NCBI RefSeq assembly: GCF_009931115.1
Contig: NZ_CP047491.1
Location: forward strand, 3,175,501-3,239,500
Direction: 5' to 3'
From: Microbulbifer hydrolyticus
GTDB taxonomy: Bacteria; Pseudomonadota; Gammaproteobacteria; Pseudomonadales; Cellvibrionaceae
Length of the DNA: 64,000 nt
The translations under genes were made by a program, and so were the position numbers. The notes below the pieces were generated by a model that saw only the letters and a list, made by a program, of their open reading frames with translations, ran no database searches and had not been told where the DNA came from. This document shows, piece by piece, positions 31,538-40,393 of this stretch (the stretch's first letter is position 1; each line of letters starts with the position of its first letter).

Positions 31538-33607
31538 TTATCTGCGGAAAAAGCGATTACGCACCCGGCGGTACAGCCACTGCCACAGCCCGCCGGCCAA
31601 CGGTTTTTCCCGCTGCGCCTGCAGGATCTCTACCGCTGACTCCACCTCAACCATATCGCCACTTTTGGGGTCCACGTAGGTGGGGTACAGAATCAGTGTC
31701 GCCGCCACCAACTCATCCAGCGTCCGTTTGCGGCCGCGGGCTCTCTGACAACGGCGCACCGCAGATAGTTCACCGAGCGCCTCCGGTGCGCCATCCGCCC
31801 CGCCACTCAGCAGCCGATCCTCACTGAGGCCCCAGCCCGCATAAAATGGCAGGCCGTAGGTCACCACCTTTAAGCCCCGCAGCAATGCTTCAAACCCGCT
31901 CAGTGAACTCAGGGTGTGCAACTCGTCCACCTGTGCGAGCAGTGCCGGCATCGGCGAATCCGTTACCAGGTGGTCATACAGCGCGCCGCCATCGTCCTCC
32001 AGCGCACCGATACGACCACCGGCCACAACATCCGGGTGCGGCTTATAAATGATGTAGGCCTTCGGGTTGGCCCGGCGCACCTGTTCCAGCAACTGGCGAT
32101 TGGTCTTGAGCCAGGGGGACCCGTGGGCAATGGATGCATCGCTCTCCACCTGCCCCGGCACCAGGATAACGGTGCGCCCCTCTGGCAAAATCAGTGATGG
32201 CACCCGCTCACCCACGTTGTACTTGCTCAGCTGCCGTGTAACCAACAGTTCGCGCAGCGCCGCCGCGCGGGTACACAGGTCTGAATCGAATTCCGTCTCG
32301 TGCAGGATGGATTCAAGATCGGACGGCTGCGAGGCATCGTAGTAAATCCCCTGACGGTCCAGCACCAGCGAGAGCGGGCGCACCAGGTCCGATCCCAGCC
32401 CGACCGAGCGCAGGAAACCATCCTCAAGACGCCAGAGCGGCAGTCGCGCTTTTTTACAGGCAGTCACCATGGAATTCGGCAAGCTGCTGGCCCAGGCCAC
32501 AACCTGCGCTCCCTCTTCCGCATTGGCGAGCTCCACAGGCTCAATCCCGGCGAATTGCATTCGCTGTGGGCGCCCGAGAAAGTCGGGCACAAAGCTCCGC
32601 TTCCAGGGAGAAAAGCCCAGCCCCAGCCACGGCCCCGCAAGCTTCTGGTGCCGCTGCTTCTGCTCGGCAATCAGGCGAATGGTGTCTTCCAATTCACAGC
32701 GCTTGCCCGTATAGGGGTTGATGTAGCGGCAGTAACGCAGGTAGGCGGCGGCAAATACCTGCTCGAGTGACCGGTTTTGCCCGCGTCGCGCACACGCCTG
32801 TTCATCTTCGGTCAGCCCCCATCCCGCAAAGAACGGCAGGCCAAAGCAGTGCACCGGTTTACCCGCCAGCAATGCATCAAATCCGAACTGGCTGGTAGCC
32901 ACGTATACCCTGTCGACCGCATCCAACAGTGCCCAGGGCGAAATATCCTGCGACCACAAGCGGCAGCCGTGCTCACGCGCCGCGTCGAGAAGGTAACCAC
33001 GCTTTTTGCCGGCGATCACATCCGGGTGGACCTTCACCACAACTTCCGCATCCGGGTTATCGGCAATGGCCGACTCCAGCATTCGGGTGAAAGTCGATGC
33101 ATCGGCGCCACCATAGGTAATCGCCGCATCGCCAAAGGTCTGGTCCACCACCAGCACTCTGGGACGCTCGTCAGGCCAGGTAATGGGAAAGTCAGGGGCA
33201 GAATTGTATTTCGACAGGCGGTGCCGGCGCAGCAGCGCGATACCGGCCCGTGCGCGGGCGAGCTCTGCATCCATGAATTCGGCGGAGAGGATCAGCTGCT
33301 CCAGATCACTCGGTGCCGTCGCATCGTAATAAATACCGGAATAGTCCACCACCAGGCTGTGCAGCCGCGCGCCCGCCACGCCCAGCCCGTAGGAGCGCAG
33401 AAAACCATCCTCCAGGCTGACAAATGGCAGGCCGGCCTCCGCCGCAACCTTGCGCGCGCGCGCCGCGGTGGGCTTGCGCCCCCAGCCGGCAATATGCGTC
33501 GTACCCTGTGCCGGGCGCAGCGCAAACCAGTAGCTGTGCGCCTCAAGCAGTGCATCCAGGTAAGGGAGCCGCTTCAACCCGCGAACACAATAACCAATCA
33601 CAGACAC
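31538..33607 (-). CDS. kpsC: Capsule polysaccharide beta-Kdo transferase KpsC
   Basis: Dual-domain enzyme (689 residues) that adds alternating beta-2,4 and beta-2,7 Kdo residues to the KpsS-primed lipid. Two tandem homologous halves are obvious. Each contains a LEDGFLRS motif (about 65-72 and 394-401), a D.SGIYYDA or DRQGIYYDA motif, RLSKYN or QLSKYN, and a VKVHPDV or YKPHPDV motif followed by GLPFFAGWGL or GLPFYAGWGL. The length fits KpsC. The GTG start overlaps the end of the upstream glycosyltransferase gene by 10 bases, indicating translational coupling. Confidence 0.95.
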   Translation of the reverse strand: MSVIGYCVRGLKRLPYLDALLEAHSYWFALRPAQGTTHIAGWGRKPTAARARKVAAEAGLPFVSLEDGFLRSYGLGVAGARLHSLVVDYSGIYYDATAPSDLEQLILSAEFMDAELARARAGIALLRRHRLSKYNSAPDFPITWPDERPRVLVVDQTFGDAAITYGGADASTFTRMLESAIADNPDAEVVVKVHPDVIAGKKRGYLLDAAREHGCRLWSQDISPWALLDAVDRVYVATSQFGFDALLAGKPVHCFGLPFFAGWGLTEDEQACARRGQNRSLEQVFAAAYLRYCRYINPYTGKRCELEDTIRLIAEQKQRHQKLAGPWLGLGFSPWKRSFVPDFLGRPQRMQFAGIEPVELANAEEGAQVVAWASSLPNSMVTACKKARLPLWRLEDGFLRSVGLGSDLVRPLSLVLDRQGIYYDASQPSDLESILHETEFDSDLCTRAAALRELLVTRQLSKYNVGERVPSLILPEGRTVILVPGQVESDASIAHGSPWLKTNRQLLEQVRRANPKAYIIYKPHPDVVAGGRIGALEDDGGALYDHLVTDSPMPALLAQVDELHTLSSLSGFEALLRGLKVVTYGLPFYAGWGLSEDRLLSGGADGAPEALGELSAVRRCQRARGRKRTLDELVAATLILYPTYVDPKSGDMVEVESAVEILQAQREKPLAGGLWQWLYRRVRNRFFRR

Positions 33608-34572
33608 GCGCGGGCCTCACTCAACATCTCTCCCCGGCGGGATTCATCCGCAGCCAGCTGCAAAATGCCATCCACCCAGGCGTTCTGATCCATCGGCAGC
33701 AACAGGCCATTTTCCCGATGGCGCACCACCTCTCCGTACACCGGCCCGGCCGCATAAATGCCCACCGCACCGGCCATGGTGATATCCAGAAACTTGGTAT
33801 GGGCGCGGGCGCGGTTAAAGGGGGAATCCAGCAGGGGCGCCAATCCAATGGAGCGCCCCGGGCGCCGGATCAGCGCCTGGTAGGCCGGCCACTTCATCGG
33901 ATGCAGAACATGCACCCTGGGCAAACCGCGGAACAGCCGGTTCACGGCCGCATTGCCGATCACCTCAAACACCATGCGCTCGTCCGCCGCCAGTACCTTC
34001 TCGATTACCGGGCGCAGCCATTTGAGATCCGCACCGTGGGAGGCGGAGCCGTGGTAGAAAACGGTAATCGGGGCAGACTCTGAACTTACATTTTCGGCTC
34101 GCGCCATCAACGGCAGCAGTGCCGCCGGCACCTGCGGTGCCAGTAACTGCGGCTGCCACTCGGAATAACGCTGCTGAAGATACGGGGTAGACACCAGCAA
34201 CTTCGCACCCATCGCCCGCAACCAGGACTGATGTCGCCAGCTCAGGCGCAGCAGTTTCCACTGGTAGCGCAGGGGCATACGGGCGAAGGCCGGCCAGCTG
34301 AACAGGTCGTCATCCATAAAGAAGTGCAGGCCCGCGACCTTATCGCGGTTAGCCGCAATCAGGCGGCGCCAGGCACTGGGGATATAGCGGACGAACAGCA
34401 CATGGGCGCCGCGAAGCTGATCTGACGTGGGGATATCGGCAAACCGGCGGCGCTCTGTCTGGTGGCCCTGAGCCTGTAGGAAAGGCAGTACGAAGTAGTC
34501 GGAAGAGGGGTTAGCGCTCTCTTCCACCACTATCCACCGCCCCTCGGATGGGGAATGATCTGCAGCTATCAA
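33598..34572 (-). CDS. GT-B-type glycosyltransferase of capsule locus
   Basis: A 324-residue cytosolic protein resembling family 1/4 glycosyltransferases: HFFMDDDLF in the N-terminal half, VFYHGSASHGADLKWLRPVI marking the start of the C-terminal Rossmann domain, and a nucleotide-sugar-binding region SPFNRARAHTKFLDITMAGAVGIYA. The donor and acceptor cannot be told. The longest frame starts at TTG 34572; a GTG at 34530 behind GAGGGG is an equally good start. It is coupled to kpsC by overlap. Confidence 0.75.
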   Translation of the reverse strand: MIAADHSPSEGRWIVVEESANPSSDYFVLPFLQAQGHQTERRRFADIPTSDQLRGAHVLFVRYIPSAWRRLIAANRDKVAGLHFFMDDDLFSWPAFARMPLRYQWKLLRLSWRHQSWLRAMGAKLLVSTPYLQQRYSEWQPQLLAPQVPAALLPLMARAENVSSESAPITVFYHGSASHGADLKWLRPVIEKVLAADERMVFEVIGNAAVNRLFRGLPRVHVLHPMKWPAYQALIRRPGRSIGLAPLLDSPFNRARAHTKFLDITMAGAVGIYAAGPVYGEVVRHRENGLLLPMDQNAWVDGILQLAADESRRGEMLSEARACL

Positions 34573-34652
34573 AGTTTTTTCAGTGTGTGTCAGATTGATC
34601 GGTTCAGGCTGTAAAGCAACCCGGGTCCAGCGCGCCCCGCCGAATGTGTTGC

Positions 34653-36953
34653 CTAGCGGTAGAGCGGTATATCCCGTTTTTCATTCAGCCCCAGGGAGAA
34701 GTCCTCCCCTACATGCGTCAAAAAGGGGCTGTAATAGGGATCCCGGCCCGGATTATCGAGGAATTCTGGCCAGGCCGCACGCAAGTATCTGGACTCGCGC
34801 TCGAACCGAGCACGCTTCTCGCGTGTATTGTCGATGCCGCGGCTAACGGACTCATGGTGGTATAGCTTTGCATGGGGTGTCCAGATATTGCGATAACCGG
34901 CCTTCTGGACTTTGAGGCACAGGTCAACATCATTAAACGCCACCTGCAGATCCCGCTCATTAAGACCACCAACGGTCTCGAAAACGGATTTGCGCACCAG
35001 AAGACAGGCGGCGGTCACCGCTGAAAATGCCTGCGTGGCCTGCAGCCGATTCATATACCCGGGCGCGTCTGCAGGCAGAAACTTGTGCACATGCCCGGCC
35101 AGGCCACCGAGGCCAACCACCACGCCCGCATGCTGGATTCGACCATCGCCGTAAAACAGCTTGGCACCAACGCAGCCTACAGTTTCACGCCGCACATGCC
35201 CCACCATCTCACCCAGCCATTCCGGATTGATGACTTCGATGTCGTTGTTGACCAGGCCGATGATGTCACCGCGCGCATGGCGTACGCCGAAGTTATTGAT
35301 CGCCGAGTAATTGAACGGCGCATCGTAGCGCAGGATGCGGATGTTTGGCCGCTGTTCCAGCTCCGCGAAGTAGGCCAGGGTTCCAGGCTCCACGCTCTGG
35401 TTATCGAGAATCAGGATCTCGTAATTGCGGTAGGTAGTCTTCTCCAGAATGCTGTCTACACAGAGCTTCAGTACCGGCAGCATATCCCGGGTAGGGATCA
35501 ACAGGCTCACCAGAGGAGGCTTTTCTCCCACAGGCCAATGCACAGAACGCAGGCCACTTACCTTGTGGGAGTCGACGGCAACCCCTTCCCGACCTGAGGC
35601 CGTAAAATGCGCCTCCAGCACTTCGCGCTCGCGCTCCGGTGAAGTGCCAGCTCCACGCCCTATGTCGAAGAAGCGGTGACGTAACACCCGAGGGATATGC
35701 AAAATGGACCCTTCGCGCCCATTGGCCAGCCGCTCCACTCGCAATAGAAGATCAAGGTTCCACGCCGGACTGGAAAAGTCCACAGCCCCCAACTCAGAAA
35801 CACAGCGGGAAGTCAGCAGAAAAAAATCACCGATATAGTTTCCGGAATACAGCAGATCCGGGTTCCACCCCGACTTGAACTGCGGCGCGGCGCGGCGCCC
35901 GGCGGCACTGATGGAATCCTCATCGGAATAGATGAGCCGCGCATCCGGCATCTGCGGCAGCACCTCTGCAAAACATCCCAGAGCCGCGGAAGCCAGAACA
36001 CCACTTGGCGGGCAAATAACGGCGTGTGCACCCGCTGGCAGCAAAGCGGCAAGACTAACCTTGGCAGATAGTTCACCCACAGCAGCACGAGGATACTGCG
36101 CGACGAGCGCAGTGACTGCCGCTCGAAAATCCTCACTCACGCCACGGTCCAGCAGTATCTGCGCCGAACAGAGATCTTTCTTGATCCGCTTCTGGGCAAA
36201 CACAGATTCGAGAGTCCGCGACAGCCCGGAGATTTCGCTCTGCCCCTCACACAACGGGACCACAACGACAAACTGAACCCCATCGGCAGCAATACTTTGC
36301 TCCGGCCACAGCGCCGGCTCAATACGGCGCATCCACTCACCGTAGGAAACGCGAGCGCCATTCGGGTGGAAGGTGAGATCGTAGGCGACCCAGCGGTTTA
36401 CCAGGCGGGAAGGCACGGGGAGGTAGCGACGGGAAAGGCGAGCCCCCATGCGATTGAGCGCAAAAGGCAGCGAGACACGGACCAGGGAAAGCTTGCGTAT
36501 GGTGACGGCCCCGTCACAGCACATGGGCACAAAGCGCAGCTGCTCATCACGATGACGCAGCCAGATCAGGCGCTTAGCCAGACGACCGCTGCGCAATGGC
36601 AAACGGAAAGTGCGCGAGCGGCCAGTCGTAGTGCGCGCAAGCTCAAACGCACCGTCCATAAAGCTCTGGTCAGACTCGACTTCAACCTCGAGCATATACC
36701 AGCCGCGGGCCAAGCTTTTACCGGGAATCTCAAATTCCGGGCGATCAGTCTTTCGGTTCTTAAACCCCACGCTACCGTCGGGCCCATAAACCAATGTATC
36801 CGACGCAGAACAGCTCCTGATTACCGGGCGCAGGTCGACACGGGAAATATGGGGAACCCCCCTACCCAATCGTTTCACCTGCCTCAAAAGCCTTACCTCG
36901 TCGCTATTGAAAGTTATTTTGTTCTGTTCGGAAAATAGCCGGCGATTGTACAA
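34653..36953 (-). CDS. Two-domain family 2 glycosyltransferase
   Basis: A 766-residue protein with an N-terminal region of about 220 residues of unknown type, a degenerate GT2-like domain (about 225-480, with RLIYSDEDSI and FKSGWNPDLLYSGNYIGDFF) and a canonical GT2 domain from about 490 (PLVSLLIPTRDMLPVLKLCVDSIL, then LVNNDIEVI as the DxD-type motif, and AFNDVDLCLKV). This architecture is common in O-antigen and rhamnan-type synthesis proteins. It probably adds one or two sugars to the capsule repeat or a side chain. The start is uncertain: the 36953 TTG has no ribosome site, while TTG 36887 and GTG 36878 lie just after GAGG sequences. Confidence 0.83.
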   Translation of the reverse strand: MYNRRLFSEQNKITFNSDEVRLLRQVKRLGRGVPHISRVDLRPVIRSCSASDTLVYGPDGSVGFKNRKTDRPEFEIPGKSLARGWYMLEVEVESDQSFMDGAFELARTTTGRSRTFRLPLRSGRLAKRLIWLRHRDEQLRFVPMCCDGAVTIRKLSLVRVSLPFALNRMGARLSRRYLPVPSRLVNRWVAYDLTFHPNGARVSYGEWMRRIEPALWPEQSIAADGVQFVVVVPLCEGQSEISGLSRTLESVFAQKRIKKDLCSAQILLDRGVSEDFRAAVTALVAQYPRAAVGELSAKVSLAALLPAGAHAVICPPSGVLASAALGCFAEVLPQMPDARLIYSDEDSISAAGRRAAPQFKSGWNPDLLYSGNYIGDFFLLTSRCVSELGAVDFSSPAWNLDLLLRVERLANGREGSILHIPRVLRHRFFDIGRGAGTSPEREREVLEAHFTASGREGVAVDSHKVSGLRSVHWPVGEKPPLVSLLIPTRDMLPVLKLCVDSILEKTTYRNYEILILDNQSVEPGTLAYFAELEQRPNIRILRYDAPFNYSAINNFGVRHARGDIIGLVNNDIEVINPEWLGEMVGHVRRETVGCVGAKLFYGDGRIQHAGVVVGLGGLAGHVHKFLPADAPGYMNRLQATQAFSAVTAACLLVRKSVFETVGGLNERDLQVAFNDVDLCLKVQKAGYRNIWTPHAKLYHHESVSRGIDNTREKRARFERESRYLRAAWPEFLDNPGRDPYYSPFLTHVGEDFSLGLNEKRDIPLYR

Positions 36954-37084
36954 AAAGTTACGAAACTTTACGATTCAATTGTGTGACCACAAAAACGTCC
37001 CCCTGTCAGCGCTAAACTGAGGTGAAAGAGGAAATTGGCCGCGGGCAATGGCAGGATCGCAAAATATTTCCTAACCCTCAGCGA

Positions 37085-38416
37085 TCACGCCACAAATGGC
37101 AGCATCCTGTGAAAGTGACTTAACGTAGAGTCTGCGCCACCCTCCCGGAATGAATACTTTTCAGTCACTCTGGATCGGGAGGCGCTATCGAGCCGCTCCC
37201 ACTTATCCGCAATTTCCCCAGCCAGACTGTACTCGGTACTTGGGGGGCGCACCACGAAGCGCCCATTGGTCTGCGCGATCAGATAATCCGGCTTCTCCGC
37301 CGCTACGACGTCAAAGTCGATACTACCCGCGGAATGGATAAAAATGACTTCAGAAAAAACCCGGGAAATATAGTCAAAAAAGCTGTATGAGGAAGACGAA
37401 CCGAAAATCATGCATTTGGCCGGATACGGCGCCCCGGTATTTCTGATGACAATTACCCGACCCATATTCGGCAGAAAATTGTCGTACTCCACCCACTTTC
37501 GGTAATGCGCGCCGGTGAGCACCAGCTCTTTGGCCGACTGGCTCGGAAACACCTTACTTCCAAGGTCCCCAGAGTGCATGGTTTCCTTGTATTTGTCGGC
37601 CTCAAACACGGCTGCTGCTTCCACCGGATCCAGCCCCAGCTCCCGGAGTACCGCTAGCAGACCAAGCATTGCGCCTTTCGAGGTCCAATGAGTATCGCAC
37701 ATCCGGAAGGTGCGGAACTCACTGCTCTCGAGTTCAGCCACCGGGTGGACCACATGGTGCTCGGGCCGGGTCAATGCCAACACCTGCTCTACCGGTGAGG
37801 TCTTGCCTTTTTTGTGAGGATAAAAATCGGATAGCACCATCTCTTTCGCCGGCGCAATCAACAGGGCATGGCGAAGTGAAAGCGCCTGGGCATTTTTACG
37901 CAGGTTATCCAGATAGGTCGACCACTCACGTAGCTCCAGCTTGCCGAGCAGCAAGTTACCCTTGTACTGATCCACGCTCTGGTTGGAATCATTGTCCAGA
38001 AAAAGCCAGCCTTCGCGACCTTCAATAATCCGGAGGCTTCCGAGAACTTCGACTTTTACGACATCTATCCTGGCACCGTCTACTTCAAACCCAAAAAAGC
38101 CACAGGAGCTATTGACCGGAATATTTTCCTGAAAACCGCATCGCACTTTGGGGTTATTCTCAACAGGCTCTTTGAGAACACGCTCTATAACATCTGTGCG
38201 GGTCGCCTCCAGTGGAAGGTACCTGGTATGTGCACCCAAACGGAAATAGGGCTTGGCTTCACACCCCTCTTGCGGAAGAACCCAACCCTGGAAGTTCAGG
38301 CCTTTTTCCAGCAACTCAGGCTCTTCAAAGGCCTGCCCGGTTTTTGGGAAATCCAGGCACCAGCGGTATACGCCCGGAATCTTGACCGGCAATGCCGTGA
38401 CAGAAATCTGATACAC
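37085..38416 (-). CDS. AlgX/AlgJ-like SGNH acyltransferase-type protein
   Basis: A 443-residue protein. The C-terminal two thirds resemble the SGNH-like domain of AlgX/AlgJ, which O-acetylate alginate: GREGWLFLDNDSN at about 133-145, then APAKEMVLSDFYP, the DTHWTSKGA motif (Asp-x-His pair) and FGSSSSYSFFDYI holding the likely nucleophilic Ser. No signal peptide is evident, unlike periplasmic AlgX, so it may act in the cytosol. The GTG start at 38416 is preceded by GGGGAG. An O-acyl decoration of the capsule is the simplest reading, but the acyl donor and the partner O-acyltransferase are not visible here. Confidence 0.68.
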   Translation of the reverse strand: MYQISVTALPVKIPGVYRWCLDFPKTGQAFEEPELLEKGLNFQGWVLPQEGCEAKPYFRLGAHTRYLPLEATRTDVIERVLKEPVENNPKVRCGFQENIPVNSSCGFFGFEVDGARIDVVKVEVLGSLRIIEGREGWLFLDNDSNQSVDQYKGNLLLGKLELREWSTYLDNLRKNAQALSLRHALLIAPAKEMVLSDFYPHKKGKTSPVEQVLALTRPEHHVVHPVAELESSEFRTFRMCDTHWTSKGAMLGLLAVLRELGLDPVEAAAVFEADKYKETMHSGDLGSKVFPSQSAKELVLTGAHYRKWVEYDNFLPNMGRVIVIRNTGAPYPAKCMIFGSSSSYSFFDYISRVFSEVIFIHSAGSIDFDVVAAEKPDYLIAQTNGRFVVRPPSTEYSLAGEIADKWERLDSASRSRVTEKYSFREGGADSTLSHFHRMLPFVA

Positions 38417-38457
38417 GAGGCTTTACTCCCCAGCCATACAATAAGTGTTAATCGCTA

Positions 38458-40329
38458 TCACGGCTTGCAATCCTTCTCACGGTGGGACTCAACCCGTTGG
38501 AGCACAAGTGATAACTGTGCTGACAACGCCTTGTGGCCGTAGCGCTGAAGCGCAACCCGGTATCCTGCACTACCCATAGCCTGACGCAGTTCTCCGCTTT
38601 GGGACAGGTCCAAAACTCGATCTACCGCGGCATCAACATCGCCGAACGGCACCAAATACCCAGTCTTGCCATCCTCAACCAACTCGGAGAGCGCACCCCA
38701 GTCATAGGCAACCACCGGTTTCGCCGCAGCCATGGCCTCGAGCACCGTGCGCCCAAACGATTCCTGAAAATGCGACAGGTTCACCACGATATCAGACTGC
38801 TCCAGCGCGACTTCCGGTGACGCGGCGTATCCGGCCAGTCGGATATTTCCCGCGATATTTCCTGCCGCAATCTCGCCTTGCAACGCCTCGATATGGGCGT
38901 TGTTTGGACCGAAAATCACACACTGGACATTGGCGTTGTTCTCGCTCAATTTCTCTGCAAGCAGCAGGAAATCGGCAAGTCCCTTCTTGGGCAGGTTGCT
39001 GCTGATCAGAGCAACATTTACACACCCTCCAGCGCTTTGTCGCGCAGCGCGAGCGCTCTCGAGCACGGAGGGGTCTACCACGTTCGGCAGGACAATAACA
39101 TCATCCCGTCCCATAGCGCTCGCTGCCGTCGCGGAGTTGGCGACCAGGATATCGGCCGATGCCCGAATTCGCTTTAGCCACTCTGCGGAATCCGTATGCA
39201 GGACCTGACAAAGCGCATCATCCCATTGCGGTAGCTCCCGCACATGGACAACCGTGGGGATGCCTTCCTCCCTGGCAGCGGTCAGGGGTTCGTCCAGTAC
39301 GGAGGTGTTGGCGTATAGCGCTCGTGCATTACTTTCGCGCAGCAGCTTCCGGAACGTATTGACGGTATCCGCACAGCTATCGAGGCCGGACTTCCACCAG
39401 AAGTACGGCAATATTGCCAGTGTCTGTGCCCTGGCGGCCACCGCCTGGACATACGGTAAATTTTCCGCACTCGGTAATGTGACAATGACATTCACCCCAA
39501 CCTGCTGGAAACCTTCCAGGAGATCGAGCAAACTCCGCTCCGCCCCATACAAGTGCGATCCCGCCTGGTGAGCACACACCATAATGGTCACGGCTTCCGG
39601 ATGCACCGGTAAATCGCCAGCAACTGTGTCCAATGGGCTGTACCCTTTGCTGGCTCCTTCTCGCAGAAAGTGCGCCAATGCCGACTCGTCACTTTGTACT
39701 TCGGGATAGCGGTAACGATAACCGGTAGTACTGAAGCCGGGACCGGGGTCGCGCCCTTCTGCATCACCAGTCACCCGGAAATGCTGCAATGGATCCATAG
39801 TGCCATACAGCACATCGGGGTTGTGGGTGAGATACCAGTTGCAGTCAAATAGCCGGCTTTTGATCAGCTCCCGTTGAGATAGAGCAAAACAGTCCGACTC
39901 ATCGCAGTCTGGCTCACCCCCGGGTATCTGCGCGTTTTGTGCGATGCCTTCGCTACCTTTGCGATCGCGCCACCACTCCAATGCCCGGGCCGCCCTGGCA
40001 CGCTCCTCCCGACTTACCAGCTCACCGCGGCTATCTCGCCCTTCACTAAGCGCCTGCAATTCCGAAAGTACCGGCTGTTCCAGCCCACTCCAGAGTCGAT
40101 AATGCAGGACCGCCGCCTTATTGCCGCAGGGTAACCGGCCTTCAGCCAGCCCGCGGGTCGTAAAGTGCAACCAGGGGTCCATCCCGGCATCAGCAATGTC
40201 CGGGTAAGCTTGCAGATACCAGGCAGCGTCAAAATCCGCTTCAAAGAACCGGGCGGGAGAGCAAACAGGGGGTTGAGGCTTGCGCCGGGTGCTGAGCCCG
40301 GCCAGCCACCGCTTGAGACCGGAGACCAT
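38458..40329 (-). CDS. Family 4 glycosyltransferase with N-terminal WYL-PDV repeat modules
   Basis: A 623-residue protein. The C-terminal GT-B glycosyltransferase has ALISSNLPKKGLADFLLLAEKL and the nucleotide-binding ESFGRTVLEAMAAAKPVVAYD segment (E-x7-E). In front are three copies of a 35-residue module (about 33-67, 161-195 and a poorer one at 200-232) of the pattern WYLxxxPDVxxxxxDPLxHFxxxGxxEGR. The same module occurs in two other proteins of the locus. It may bind glycans or help gather the assembly enzymes. Donor and acceptor are unknown. Confidence 0.83.
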   Translation of the reverse strand: MVSGLKRWLAGLSTRRKPQPPVCSPARFFEADFDAAWYLQAYPDIADAGMDPWLHFTTRGLAEGRLPCGNKAAVLHYRLWSGLEQPVLSELQALSEGRDSRGELVSREERARAARALEWWRDRKGSEGIAQNAQIPGGEPDCDESDCFALSQRELIKSRLFDCNWYLTHNPDVLYGTMDPLQHFRVTGDAEGRDPGPGFSTTGYRYRYPEVQSDESALAHFLREGASKGYSPLDTVAGDLPVHPEAVTIMVCAHQAGSHLYGAERSLLDLLEGFQQVGVNVIVTLPSAENLPYVQAVAARAQTLAILPYFWWKSGLDSCADTVNTFRKLLRESNARALYANTSVLDEPLTAAREEGIPTVVHVRELPQWDDALCQVLHTDSAEWLKRIRASADILVANSATAASAMGRDDVIVLPNVVDPSVLESARAARQSAGGCVNVALISSNLPKKGLADFLLLAEKLSENNANVQCVIFGPNNAHIEALQGEIAAGNIAGNIRLAGYAASPEVALEQSDIVVNLSHFQESFGRTVLEAMAAAKPVVAYDWGALSELVEDGKTGYLVPFGDVDAAVDRVLDLSQSGELRQAMGSAGYRVALQRYGHKALSAQLSLVLQRVESHREKDCKP

Positions 40330-40393
40330 AAATAGTGTCTCTAGCGCTCAAAGCGGCGGGAAGACGGGAAAACAGGATACGAAAGCGGCCGAA

